Positions 15,001-23,148 of a stretch of DNA of 64,000 nucleotides are shown in pieces. Under the pieces are notes generated by a model. It made no database searches. It saw only the letters and a program-made list of their open reading frames with translations, and was not told the DNA's origin. Each line of letters opens with the position of its first letter. The first letter of the stretch is position 1. Source of the stretch: Marinithermus hydrothermalis DSM 14884 (lineage in GTDB: Bacteria > Deinococcota > Deinococci > Deinococcales > Marinithermaceae); contig NC_015387.1 in NCBI RefSeq assembly GCF_000195335.1, positions 806,001-870,000 of the forward strand, in the 5' to 3' direction. The position numbers and the translations under genes were made by a program.

Positions 15001-17370
15001 TTACTGGCACCCTTCGCAGAGGGCGTCCTCGCTGGGGTCTTGGATCTCGGGCCGTTCGGGGGTGAAGGCCATCTCCTCCAACCGCCATTTCGGGCGTTTC
15101 CTGGCCTTATTGACCCGAACGGTGCTCTGTTCCGCGTACATGCGCGGCGCGACGTACAGGTAGTATGTGGACTTCAACCCCTTCCGCCACGCCTCCAGGT
15201 ACACCGCCTCCATGGCCTCCAGGCTGCGTTCCTGGAGGTACAGGTTCCGGCTGACGCCCATGTCCACCCATTTTTGGGCGCGGGCTGCGTGCTCGATGTA
15301 CGCCGTTGGGGGGATCTGGTACGCGGTGGGGAAGCGGCGGCGGAGGGGTTCGGGGATCGCCTCGATCTCGCTCAGGTCCCCGCGCTCCTCGACGATCCGC
15401 TCTCGTACCTCCTCCCAAAGCCCCGCGCGCTTTAGGGCCTCGACCAGAACCGGGTTGACCTCGAGGAACTTCCCGGAGAGGTTGTTGCGGCTGAACACGT
15501 TGGCGTAGTAGGGGTCGAGGCTTGGGGTGGTCCCCGCGATCAGGCTGATCGAAGCGGTGGGGGCGATGGCCATGACGGTGCTGTTACGCATGCCTTTTTG
15601 AACGAGGGGACGGAGGGCGTCCCAGTCCAGTCGCGCCTCCCGACTCACCTCGACGGGAGCCCCGCGGAGGCGCTCGAGGTCCTCCAGCGTGTCGAGGGGC
15701 AGGCGGCCTTGGGCCCAGGTGGTGCGCGGGAACCGGGGGAAGGCGCCGCGCTCCCGGGCGAGGAGGGCGGAGGCTTGGATCGCGTGGTAGCTCACGTACT
15801 CCGTGATGCGGTCGGTCAGCGCGTACGCTTCGGGATCGGGGTAGGCGAGGCCCAGGCGGCTGAAGACCTCGCTGAACCCCATGATTCCCAGGCCGACCGG
15901 CCGGTTGTTCCAGTTGCTCTGCTCGGCGCGCGGGTCGGGGTAGAGGTTCTGGTCGATCACGTTGTCGAGCATGCGCATCGCGAGGTGCGCGCTCTTGGCG
16001 AGTGCCCTCCACTGGATCCGGCCGCGCTGGAGGTAGGCCGCGAGGTTGAGGGAGGCCAGGTTGCACACGGCGATCTCCTCCTGGCTGGTGGGCAGGAAGA
16101 TCTCCGTGCACAGGTTGGAGGAGTGCACCATCCCCACGGCGGCGAGTGCGCTGCGCGCGTTGCCCGCGTCCTTAAAGACCAGCCACGGGTGGCTCGTCTC
16201 CTGCAGGACGGCGAGGATCTCGCGGTAGAGCTTCCGTGCGGGAAGCTTCTTCCAGGATCGGGGCGGCAGTTGGCCGGCCTCCGCGGCCTGGATGTAGCGG
16301 GCGTAGGCCTCGTCGAACGCCCGTCCCCAGGTTTCGGCTAGATCGGGCGCGACCTGCGGGTCGAACAGGTACCACGCCTCCCCCCGCTCCACCCGTCGCA
16401 TGAACTCGTCGGGCACAAAAAGGGCGGTGTTCAGCCGGCGCACGCGGAGGTACGGGTCCCCGGTGTTCTTGCGCAGGTCGAGGAAGGCCTCGACCTCAAG
16501 GTGCCAGGGCTCGAGGTAGGCCGCCATGGTGCCTCTCCGGCGCCCTCCCTGGTTCACAGCCTGGATCAAGGCGTCGTACACGTTGAGGAAGGGAATGACG
16601 CCGCTCGAGTGGCCGCTGATCCCGCGGACCGGCGCGCCTTTAGCTCGGAGCTTGGTGAGGCTTGCGCCGATCCCGCCCGCGTACTTCGCGAGCTTCCCGA
16701 AGGTTTGAAGGCCGTCGAGGATGGCGTCGAGGCTGTCCTCGATCACCCACAGGTAGCAGCTGGAGAGCTGGGGGTGGGGGGTGCCGGCGTTGAAGAGGGT
16801 GGGGGTGGAGGGGAGGACCCGGCGGCGGGAGATCGCTTCGTAGAAGCGCGGGATCCACGCGAGGGGCTCCGCCTCGGCGAGCGCCAGACCCATCGCGACG
16901 CGCATGAAGAGGAACTGTGGGGTCTCGAGGACGCGGCCGCTTACGAGATCCCGGACGACGTACCGGTCGAGGAGGGCGACCAGGCCGGCGTAGGGCAGCT
17001 CGGCGTCCCGTTCGGGCCGGAGGGTGGTGGCGAGGGCTTCCAGGTCCAGATCTCCCAGTCGGGGGTCGAGGTACCCCTCCCGGATGGCGTTCTGAACGTA
17101 ACGAATGAACCCCTGCCGGTACGCGGCGGGGGAGGGGGTGGGGGTGCCGAGGGCCTCGCGGTAGTTGTGCCGCAAGAGCACGCGCACCGCGATCTGGGAG
17201 GCGGCGGGCTCCAGGTGGATGTTTTGCGTGGCAGCCGCGAGCAGCACCGCCTCGGCTTCTCCGGTCCCCTTTAGGGCCTCGAGGTCCGCCGCGATCAGCT
17301 GGCGGGCGGCCTCGCCCGCGGGGCCGAGGGGACGCGCAAGGGTGTTCAGAAGTCGGCGGGCCTCGTTCAC
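15001..17370 (-). CDS. nrdA: ribonucleoside-diphosphate reductase alpha subunit (R1)
   Basis: A 789-aa class I R1 that makes deoxynucleotides with NrdB. Active-site cysteines are in LSSCYLWV, SSNLCTEIF and AVCNLASLNL, and the redox-active tail is CEGC at the C terminus. The first 60 residues go straight into the R1 core without a recognisable ATP-cone (no VxKRDG-type motif), so overall activity control by dATP at that site is probably missing. No intein is present. GTG start overlaps the thioesterase stop as GTGA. The whole unit lies behind a cobalamin riboswitch. Confidence 0.96.
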   Translation of the reverse strand: MNEARRLLNTLARPLGPAGEAARQLIAADLEALKGTGEAEAVLLAAATQNIHLEPAASQIAVRVLLRHNYREALGTPTPSPAAYRQGFIRYVQNAIREGYLDPRLGDLDLEALATTLRPERDAELPYAGLVALLDRYVVRDLVSGRVLETPQFLFMRVAMGLALAEAEPLAWIPRFYEAISRRRVLPSTPTLFNAGTPHPQLSSCYLWVIEDSLDAILDGLQTFGKLAKYAGGIGASLTKLRAKGAPVRGISGHSSGVIPFLNVYDALIQAVNQGGRRRGTMAAYLEPWHLEVEAFLDLRKNTGDPYLRVRRLNTALFVPDEFMRRVERGEAWYLFDPQVAPDLAETWGRAFDEAYARYIQAAEAGQLPPRSWKKLPARKLYREILAVLQETSHPWLVFKDAGNARSALAAVGMVHSSNLCTEIFLPTSQEEIAVCNLASLNLAAYLQRGRIQWRALAKSAHLAMRMLDNVIDQNLYPDPRAEQSNWNNRPVGLGIMGFSEVFSRLGLAYPDPEAYALTDRITEYVSYHAIQASALLARERGAFPRFPRTTWAQGRLPLDTLEDLERLRGAPVEVSREARLDWDALRPLVQKGMRNSTVMAIAPTASISLIAGTTPSLDPYYANVFSRNNLSGKFLEVNPVLVEALKRAGLWEEVRERIVEERGDLSEIEAIPEPLRRRFPTAYQIPPTAYIEHAARAQKWVDMGVSRNLYLQERSLEAMEAVYLEAWRKGLKSTYYLYVAPRMYAEQSTVRVNKARKRPKWRLEEMAFTPERPEIQDPSEDALCEGCQ

Positions 17371-17771
17371 GACGGGCCTCCTTCCGGGAGGGGGGGGACG
17401 GGGGTGGGGCGGCCTTCCTCGTCCAGGGCGACCAGGACGAACGCCCCGCGCGAGGCGAGCCGCCGTTCATCTTTTTGCATGGGTTCCACCCACATCTCGA
17501 CCTCGACCGTCATGGAGGTCCGGCCGGTGCGCTGGATCCAGGCCACGAGCTCAACGATGGAGCCTTGGGGCACGGGATGCTTGAAATCGATGGCGCTCGA
17601 GTGCACGGTGACGACCTTGCGGCGCGCCCAGCGGGTCGCGGTGATGAAGGCGGCCTGGTCCATCCAGGCCATGGCTTGGCCGCCGAACAGGGTGCCGTAG
17701 TGGTTGGTGTCCCCGGGAAAGATGGGGTAGACCATGCGGGTCTCGGCTGGGCGTTGGGTATGCTGGGGCAT
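17367..17771 (-). CDS. acyl-CoA thioesterase, hotdog fold
   Basis: A 134-aa protein of the YciA/BFIT-like hotdog thioesterases. NHYGTLFGGQAMAWMDQAAFI (about 21-41) is the family signature with the catalytic Asp and the Gly-rich turn, followed by TVHSSAIDFKHPVPQGSIV. The ATG at 17771 is chosen because AAGGAGG precedes it and the family begins near there; a longer frame would run into the riboswitch leader. It is the first gene of the riboswitch-controlled operon and overlaps nrdA. Its physiological link to nucleotide reduction is not obvious. Confidence 0.88.
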   Translation of the reverse strand: MPQHTQRPAETRMVYPIFPGDTNHYGTLFGGQAMAWMDQAAFITATRWARRKVVTVHSSAIDFKHPVPQGSIVELVAWIQRTGRTSMTVEVEMWVEPMQKDERRLASRGAFVLVALDEEGRPTPVPPLPEGGPS

Positions 17772-17943
17772 ACTCCTCCTTACTCCATGAGCGGCGCGGA
17801 CCGCTATGGAAGGCGCGAAACCTGGGGTCTGCCTCACCGGCCAGGAGGGCCGGGAGGTGCCGGTCGGGTTTTGGGGGGTAGGATTAGCTCGTGTCCTGCA
17901 CAGGCCTCACCACCTTTGCCCTTCCTCGAGGGCTACGGCGTTA
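17772..17943 (-). promoter_or_regulatory. riboswitch expression platform and leader (no gene)
   Basis: The 172 bases between aptamer and thioesterase start contain a GC hairpin on the minus strand (CCGGCC-CTCCT-GGCCGG, about 17834-17850), but no terminator-like T run. Control may therefore be translational or act through another pairing; the sequence does not settle it. Confidence 0.4.
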
Positions 17944-18076
17944 GGCCGCGATGTGGGTACTCGGGCTTCCGGGCGGAGGCCCGGTTACCGTTGCGGGACA
18001 GCGCCGGACTTGCACCGGACTTCCCCCAACGCCCCTAGGGCTGGGCGTCCCCACCTGTCGGTGGGGCACCGCGGCC
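17944..18076 (-). ncRNA. cobalamin riboswitch aptamer upstream of the thioesterase-nrdA-nrdB operon
   Basis: On the minus strand the B12-box core reads GGGGGAAGTCCGGTGCAAGT then CCGGCGCTGTCCCGCAACGGTAA, matching the cobalamin riboswitch consensus (GGGAAnnnGGTGnnAnnCC, CCCGCAACnGT). A P1 helix closes it: GGCCGCG (18070-18076) pairs perfectly with CGCGGCC (17944-17950), and internal stems (GGTGCCCCACC, GGCCTCCGCCC and others) fill the aptamer. The position before nrdA fits the known logic in which cobalamin shuts off a B12-independent reductase when a B12-dependent class II enzyme is available. Confidence 0.88.
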
Positions 18077-18103
18077 GGACACCCATATGCGGGGGTGTCC
18101 GGC
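18074..18103 (-). promoter_or_regulatory. hairpin at the 5' end of the riboswitch transcript
   Basis: A perfect 11-bp inverted repeat, GCCGGACACCC (18074-18084) with GGGTGTCCGGC (18093-18103). It begins almost at the predicted transcription start and shares three bases with the riboswitch P1, so the two helices compete. Confidence 0.6.
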
Positions 18104-18107
18104 ATGG

Positions 18108-18136
18108 ATTCTACAGGATGTTGGGGTTTGGGGCAA
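18108..18136 (-). promoter_or_regulatory. promoter of the riboswitch-thioesterase-nrdAB operon
   Basis: On the minus strand TTGCCC (18131-18136), a 17-bp spacer, TAGAAT (18108-18113). It starts only five bases beyond the stop of the upstream ABC permease gene. Confidence 0.7.
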
Positions 18137-18140
18137 GGGG

Positions 18141-18875
18141 CTAGGCGAACCGGCTTCCTTCATCGCGGCGGTACCCCCACACGGCAAGCCCCCCAAAGAC
18201 CAGGGTGTACCCTACGAGCCACAACCACGGGGCCAGCGTCCAGGACGCGCCCGTAACCACGGGCCAAAGCACCTCGCCCCACTGGCGGGTGGGCAGGTAC
18301 GGGCTGATCTCGGCGATAAATCCGGGCAGGAAGTCCGGCGGGATCCAAAACCCCCCGCCGAACGAGAGCGGCAGGTACACCAGGTTCGCTAAGGGCAAGG
18401 CGGCCTTTGGGCGGGCCCAGTACCCTAAGGCTACACCGAGCAAGGCCATGGGCACGCTGCCTGCCAGAAGGCCCAGCACGAAGCGTGGCCAGGCCCCGGC
18501 GGGAAACGCGACCGGCGTGGTGAGGTGCGCTACGAGCACCACGATCGAGGCCGTGGCCGTAGCGAAGACCAGGGCGGAAAGCACCCGTGCGGCCACGCGC
18601 ACGCTCGGGGCGAGCGGAAGCGTGCGCAAATACGCACTCCAGGGCAGGATGCGGTCCTGAGCGATGTTTGCCCCGAACTGAAAGAAGACCACGCCGAACA
18701 CCGCAAACGCCGCGAAGGAAGCCGTCAGAAAATTCGCCGAGTACGCGGTATCCGCATTGGGGGCGGCGAAGAACCAAAAAAACATCGCCGGAAACAGCAT
18801 CGTGGGGATCAGATATCCCGGCTGGCGCAACAACTCGAGCGCCTCCGCCTTGAAGTGAGCCCACACAAGCTTCAT
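18141..18875 (-). CDS. ABC-2 type transporter permease
   Basis: A 244-aa membrane protein with six hydrophobic segments typical of ABC-2 exporters: about 21-40, 55-75, 100-120, 135-155, 165-185 and 215-235. The charged N terminus MKLVWAHFKAEALELLRQPG is the usual cytoplasmic start. Its ATG overlaps the stop of the ATPase gene (ATGA), so the two form one half-transporter pair, probably a dimer of each. The substrate is unknown; relatives export drugs, lipids or antibiotics. Confidence 0.88.
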   Translation of the reverse strand: MKLVWAHFKAEALELLRQPGYLIPTMLFPAMFFWFFAAPNADTAYSANFLTASFAAFAVFGVVFFQFGANIAQDRILPWSAYLRTLPLAPSVRVAARVLSALVFATATASIVVLVAHLTTPVAFPAGAWPRFVLGLLAGSVPMALLGVALGYWARPKAALPLANLVYLPLSFGGGFWIPPDFLPGFIAEISPYLPTRQWGEVLWPVVTGASWTLAPWLWLVGYTLVFGGLAVWGYRRDEGSRFA

Positions 18876-19744
18876 GCCGCACCTCCCGTGAGGACCAGGA
18901 AAGCCTCCTCCAGGCTGACGGGAAGGACCTCCAGATCCTGAAACGGCACGTCGGAACGAACCAGGGCCCGCACCACCTGGTCCGCGTCCGCGGTGTACAG
19001 CGTGACGCCGTTATGGGCGCGCTCCACCTTGGCCACGCCCGGCAGTTCAGGCACCACGGGGGCCTGGAACCGCACGCGCTTGAGCCCCACCCGGCCCTTG
19101 ATCTCGTCGACGCTGCCGTCAGCGATCACGCGTCCTTGATGCAGGACGCTCACGCGCGTGGCCAGCGCCTCGGCCTCCTCGAGGTAGTGTGTGGTGAGGA
19201 GCACGGTTCCGCCGTCGTGCACGTACGCCCGAACGGCCTGCCACAGGGCGCGGCGCGACTCCACGTCGAGGCCGGTAGTGGGTTCGTCGAGCACCACGAG
19301 CCTGGGGTTCCCCACGAACGCGAGCGCGACCGCGAGCCGGCGCTTTTCCCCGCCAGAAAGCCCGCCGGTTTGCCGGCGCTCGAGGTGGACGAGCCCAAAC
19401 CGCGCCAGCACCTCCGCGCGCGGTAAGGGGTCAGGGTAGTGGGCCCGCACCAGCTCCACCACCTCCCCTACGGTGAGCGTCTGGGGGAACCCGGTGTCCT
19501 GAGGGGTTGCGCCTACGTACCGACGTGCACTCGGGTCACGGGGATCCCGGCCGAATAAGCGCGCCCGTCCTCGGTCCGGGCGCCGGAGGCCGAGCAGCAG
19601 GCTCATCGCGGTGGTCTTGCCCGCGCCGTTGGGCCCGAGGAGGGCGAGGAGCTCGCCCGGGTGGACCTCGAGGTCCACCTCCCGAAGCGCTTCGACTGCA
19701 CCGAACCGCTTGCTAACCCCCACAAGTTCTGCGATGGTTTCCAT
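18872..19744 (-). CDS. ABC transporter ATP-binding protein
   Basis: A 290-aa ATPase of the ABC-2 exporter class (CcmA/NatA-like). Walker A GPNGAGKTTAM (about 37-47), Q-loop TPQDTGFPQTL, signature LSGGEKRRLAVALAF, Walker B LVVLDEPTTGLD and the H-loop TTHYLEEA are all intact. The C-terminal about 70 residues are the usual extension of DrrA-like ATPases (VKRVRFQAPVVPELPG). CAGGAG precedes the ATG. It is divergent from hisA. Confidence 0.94.
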   Translation of the reverse strand: METIAELVGVSKRFGAVEALREVDLEVHPGELLALLGPNGAGKTTAMSLLLGLRRPDRGRARLFGRDPRDPSARRYVGATPQDTGFPQTLTVGEVVELVRAHYPDPLPRAEVLARFGLVHLERRQTGGLSGGEKRRLAVALAFVGNPRLVVLDEPTTGLDVESRRALWQAVRAYVHDGGTVLLTTHYLEEAEALATRVSVLHQGRVIADGSVDEIKGRVGLKRVRFQAPVVPELPGVAKVERAHNGVTLYTADADQVVRALVRSDVPFQDLEVLPVSLEEAFLVLTGGAA

Positions 19745-19882
19745 AAATCTCCTGTCTGGAACCCTAACCCGGTTTGTTGCGGGCTACGGCTAGGCCACTA
19801 GGAAAGCGCGTAGGAACGCTCATGCGCGAGACGCGGCATCCTTCATTATGCCAGGGTTGGGAGAGGGAGGGGAAGATTCTGT

Positions 19883-19888
19883 TAGAAT
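19883..19888 (+). promoter_or_regulatory. -10 box of hisA-mutM (leaderless)
   Basis: TAGAAT, five bases before an in-frame TTG (19894) and eight before the ATG (19897). A -35-like TTGGGA lies 20 bp upstream. Confidence 0.5.
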
Positions 19889-19896
19889 TCCCGTTG

Positions 19897-20610
19897 ATGC
19901 TTGTTATTCCCGCGGTGGATATCCAGGGTGGTCGGGCCGTACGCCTGTATAAAGGCGACCCGACCCAGGAGACCGTATACTTCGAGGACCCCCTCGGCGC
20001 GGCGCTGTACTGGCAGGACCAAGGGGCGGCGTACCTGCATCTCGTGGATCTCGACGCAGCCACAGGACGCGGCGAGAACCGTGCTGCGCTCCGCCGGATC
20101 GCCGCGCACGCCCAGGTGCCCTTCGAGGTCGGCGGCGGCGTGCGCAGCCTGGAGGACGCCCAGGCCCTCCTCGAGCTGGGCGCGGATCGGGTCGTGGTGG
20201 GCACGATCGCGGTCAAGGCGCCCGAGGTGCTGGCGGAGATGCTCCGCACCTTCGGGCCGGAGCGGGTGGCGGTCTCCCTCGACGCCCGCGGGCTGGAGGT
20301 GGTGGTCTCCGGGTGGGTCGAGGGAACGGGTCGGGACCTTCGCGAGCTGGCACCCGAGCTGCACGCGATGGGCGTGCAGACCCTGATCTACACCGACGTG
20401 CGCCGCGACGGGACCCTGGCGGGCGTGGACGATGCGATACTCCGCCAGGTGCGCGCGGCCTGGCCAGGGTTCCTCATCGCGGGGGGCGGGATCGCCTCCG
20501 ACGAGGACCTCGAGGTCTTGAGCGCGTTGGGCGTGGACGGCGCGATCACCGGGAAGGCCCTATACGAAGGAAAAATCGAGCTTTCCCGCTGGGTGGGATC
20601 GGATGCCTGA
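19897..20610 (+). CDS. hisA: phosphoribosylformimino-5-aminoimidazole carboxamide ribotide isomerase
   Basis: A 237-aa TIM-barrel isomerase (ProFAR to PRFAR) of histidine biosynthesis. The catalytic Asp8 is in PAVDIQGGRAVRL and the second catalytic Asp in IYTDVRRDGTLAG. The phosphate loops FEVGGGVRS and IAGGGIAS are present. The ATG at 19897 is chosen because the conserved protein begins MLVIPAVDI and the longer frame would cover the -10 box. The stop overlaps the mutM start by eight bases. No other his gene lies in the window. Confidence 0.95.
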   Translation: MLVIPAVDIQGGRAVRLYKGDPTQETVYFEDPLGAALYWQDQGAAYLHLVDLDAATGRGENRAALRRIAAHAQVPFEVGGGVRSLEDAQALLELGADRVVVGTIAVKAPEVLAEMLRTFGPERVAVSLDARGLEVVVSGWVEGTGRDLRELAPELHAMGVQTLIYTDVRRDGTLAGVDDAILRQVRAAWPGFLIAGGGIASDEDLEVLSALGVDGAITGKALYEGKIELSRWVGSDA

Positions 20611-21397
20611 GCTGCCCGAAGTCGAGACCACCCGCCAGGCCCTCCGGCCCTACCTCGAGGGCCGGGCGATCCGGGCGATTCACCACACGGACCCCGCGCG
20701 TTACCGCCGAACCGAGGATGCGGTAGGGCGGCGCGTCGAGGTCCTGAGACGGCGGGGCAAGTTCTTGATCGCCGCCCTCGAGGGCGGTCTGGAGCTGGTC
20801 GTGCACCTTGGCATGACGGGCGGGTTTCGTTTCGCGGAAGGCCCGCACGTCCGGGTGCGGCTCGAGGTTCCGGATCGTCCCCTGTACTTCAACGATCCAC
20901 GGCGTTTTGGGCGGTGGTGGGTGGTGCCGGCGGGCGCGTACCGCGAGATTCCGCTCCTCGATCGCCTGGGGCCGGAGCCCTTGAGCGACGCCTTCACCCT
21001 CGAGGGCTTCCGGGAGGGACTCGCGCGCACCGCTCGAGGAGTAAAGGCCGTGCTGCTCGCGCAAGAGGTCGTGGCGGGGCTTGGAAACATCTACGCAGAC
21101 GAGGCGCTCTGGCGGGCGGGGGTGCATCCCGCGCGTCCCGCGAACACCTTGGAGGTCGGGGCGATAGCGCGGTTGTACACGGCCATTCGCGAGGTGCTCG
21201 CCGAGGCGGTGGCTGCGGGCGGATCAACGCTCCAGGACGGCACGTACCGGAGGCCGGACGGGGCACTGGGGCGCTTTCAGGTGCAGCACAAGGTGTACGG
21301 GCGGCCGGGCGCGCCGTGCGTGCGCTGCGGCACCCCGATCCTGAAAGCGGTGGTGGCCGGACGGGGCACGCATTTTTGCCCCCGCTGCCAAGCTTGA
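20603..21397 (+). CDS. mutM: formamidopyrimidine-DNA glycosylase
   Basis: A 264-aa base-excision enzyme that removes 8-oxoguanine and nicks the strand. After Met removal the catalytic Pro and Glu open the protein (MPELPEVETTRQAL). The conserved Lys is in RRRGKFLIA, the helix-two-turn-helix contains GLGNIYADEALW, and the C-terminal zinc finger is CVRC with CPRC 16 residues later. It is co-transcribed with hisA. The -35 of the rimP promoter overlaps its stop codon. Confidence 0.97.
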   Translation: MPELPEVETTRQALRPYLEGRAIRAIHHTDPARYRRTEDAVGRRVEVLRRRGKFLIAALEGGLELVVHLGMTGGFRFAEGPHVRVRLEVPDRPLYFNDPRRFGRWWVVPAGAYREIPLLDRLGPEPLSDAFTLEGFREGLARTARGVKAVLLAQEVVAGLGNIYADEALWRAGVHPARPANTLEVGAIARLYTAIREVLAEAVAAGGSTLQDGTYRRPDGALGRFQVQHKVYGRPGAPCVRCGTPILKAVVAGRGTHFCPRCQA

Positions 21398-21422
21398 GCC
21401 TAGATCGGGGGCGTGTTACACT
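21394..21422 (+). promoter_or_regulatory. promoter of the rimP-nusA-ylxR-infB operon
   Basis: TTGAGC (21394-21399), 17-bp spacer, TACACT (21417-21422). Confidence 0.7.
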
Positions 21423-21450
21423 AAAGGCAGCGTTGGATCCCTGTAGGCGG

Positions 21451-21471
21451 GGGTGGGTGCAAAACCCACCC
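21451..21471 (+). promoter_or_regulatory. leader hairpin before rimP
   Basis: GGGTGGG (21451-21457) pairs with CCCACCC (21465-21471) around a TGCAAAA loop in the short leader of the transcription/translation-factor operon. No T run follows. A hairpin here could serve NusA autoregulation, as in other bacteria, but that is inference. Confidence 0.55.
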
Positions 21472-21497
21472 TTCATTCGTGAGGGGATGGAGTCGAG

Positions 21498-21941
21498 ATG
21501 GAGCTGTGGAATGTGATCGAAGCGGTGGTGCGCCCCTTGGGATACGAGGTCCTCGAGGTTACCCTAAAGGGTGGGGGGAAGACGCGGGTCTTGACCGTGC
21601 GGCTCGAGCGGGCCGACGAGCAGCCCATATCGTTCGCGGATCTCGAGCGCGCCTCCCAGGTGATCAGCCTCGAGCTCGACCGTCTGGACCCGATTCCGGG
21701 GGCGTACCGGCTCGAGGTGGAATCCCCGGGGCCGGACCGGCCTCTCATCACGGCGCGGCACTTCGAGCGCTTTATGGGCTTGAAGGCGAAGGTGCAGAGC
21801 GACGAGGGCCGGTTTACGGGGCGCATTGTGCGGGTTGAGGGCGATGTGGTGACCTTCGCGCTCGCCACGGGGGAGGAACGCGCGCTTAAGCTCGGGACGT
21901 TTAAGGCGAATCTGGCCGAGTGGCCGAGCGAACCGAGGTAA
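21498..21941 (+). CDS. rimP: ribosome maturation factor RimP
   Basis: A 147-aa RimP, needed for maturation of the 30S subunit. The family blocks are clear: GYEVLEVTLKGGGKTRVLTV, the helix with SFADLERASQVISLELD, and the junction RLEVESPGPDRPL leading to the SH3-like C-terminal domain (LKAKVQSDEGRFTGRIVRVEG). The upstream leader has its own promoter and a hairpin. Thirteen bases separate it from nusA, its usual partner. Confidence 0.95.
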   Translation: MELWNVIEAVVRPLGYEVLEVTLKGGGKTRVLTVRLERADEQPISFADLERASQVISLELDRLDPIPGAYRLEVESPGPDRPLITARHFERFMGLKAKVQSDEGRFTGRIVRVEGDVVTFALATGEERALKLGTFKANLAEWPSEPR

Positions 21942-21954
21942 TAAGGAGGCACGC

Positions 21955-23148
21955 ATGAATAAGGAATTCGTGGAGGCTTTGCAGCACGTAGCGCTCGAGC
22001 GAGGCGTGAGCCCAGAGGAGCTGATTCAAGCTTTTGAGGAGGCCCTGGCTAAGGCGTACGTTCGCCAGAAGGGGTTTCGCCCCAAGGAGGTTGAGGAGGG
22101 CAAGGGGCCGCTGGTGGAGGTGCACCTGGACCCGCAGCAGGGCACGATCGAGGTGCTGGAGATCAAGCGGGTCGTGGAAAAGGTGGAGAACCCCGAGCGG
22201 GAGATCGCCCTGGCGGACGCCTTGACCTATGACCCTGAGGTGCAGGTGGGGGAGGAGATGGAGTTCCCGGTGGACCCGGAGGAGTTCAGCCGCATCGCGG
22301 TGCAGACCGCGAAGCAGATCCTCACCCAGCGCCTCAAGGAAGCCGAGCGGAACCGGGTGTACGAGGAGTACAAGGACAAGAAGGGCGAGATCCTCACCGG
22401 CCAGGTGACCCGCGTGGACAACCGGGGGAACGTGTACGTGGATCTGGGGCGCGGCGAGGCGCTGATGCCGCCCCGGGAGCAGATCCCTACCGAACGGTAC
22501 TACCCCGGCCAGCGGATCAAAGTCTACCTGAAGGAGGTGCAGCGCTCCTCGAAGGGGCCGAGCTTGATCGTGTCGCGTGCGCATGAGGAGCTGCTCCGCT
22601 ACCTTCTCAAGCAGGAGGTGCCGGAGATCGCCGAGGGGGTGGTTGAGGTGAAGGCCATCGCTCGCGAGCCCGGCAGCCGTAGCAAAGTGGCAGTGATGAG
22701 CCATAACCCCAACGTGGACCCGATCGGCGCGTGCATCGGGCATAAGGGGCAGCGCATTCAGGCCGTGAGCGCTGAGCTCGGGCGGGAACGGGTGGACATC
22801 ATCCAGTGGAGCCCGAACCCGCGGGAGTTCATCCGCAACGCCCTGTCCCCCGCGACGGTCGGCGCGATCGAGATCGATCCCGAGACCGGCCACGCCGCGG
22901 TAACGGTCGCCAAGGACCAGCACTCCCTCGCGATCGGTAAGGCCGGGCAGAACGTCCGTCTCGCCTCGAAACTCACCGGGTACGAGATCGACTTCAAGGA
23001 AGCCGAGGTGGTGAGCGACCTGGACGAGGCGCTGGCCAAAGCCGCGGAGAAGGAAGAAGGCGTGACCATCAGCTCCGACGCGAAGGCGCGCTTCGAGAGT
23101 TTGTTCGTGGACGCCACGAAAGAAGAAGAAGAGGAAAGCGATGGCTAA
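21955..23148 (+). CDS. nusA: transcription termination/antitermination factor NusA
   Basis: A 397-aa NusA. Order: N-terminal RNA-polymerase-binding domain (1-130), S1 domain (about 140-200, TGQVTRVDNRGNVYVDLG), KH1 and KH2 (GACIGHKGQRIQAV and LAIGKAGQNVRLA). As in Thermus it lacks the C-terminal acidic repeats of enterobacterial NusA and ends with a short acidic tail (KEEEEESDG). AAGGAGG precedes the ATG. It overlaps ylxR by eight bases. Confidence 0.97.
   Translation: MNKEFVEALQHVALERGVSPEELIQAFEEALAKAYVRQKGFRPKEVEEGKGPLVEVHLDPQQGTIEVLEIKRVVEKVENPEREIALADALTYDPEVQVGEEMEFPVDPEEFSRIAVQTAKQILTQRLKEAERNRVYEEYKDKKGEILTGQVTRVDNRGNVYVDLGRGEALMPPREQIPTERYYPGQRIKVYLKEVQRSSKGPSLIVSRAHEELLRYLLKQEVPEIAEGVVEVKAIAREPGSRSKVAVMSHNPNVDPIGACIGHKGQRIQAVSAELGRERVDIIQWSPNPREFIRNALSPATVGAIEIDPETGHAAVTVAKDQHSLAIGKAGQNVRLASKLTGYEIDFKEAEVVSDLDEALAKAAEKEEGVTISSDAKARFESLFVDATKEEEEESDG

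Noticed and set aside
15001-17370. Possible intein in nrdA
   Set aside because: The length is normal for R1 and no splicing-block motifs were seen.
18074-18103. Hairpin as terminator of the ABC transporter genes
   Set aside because: A good promoter lies between the ABC stop and the hairpin and no T run follows; it fits better as the 5' end of the riboswitch transcript.
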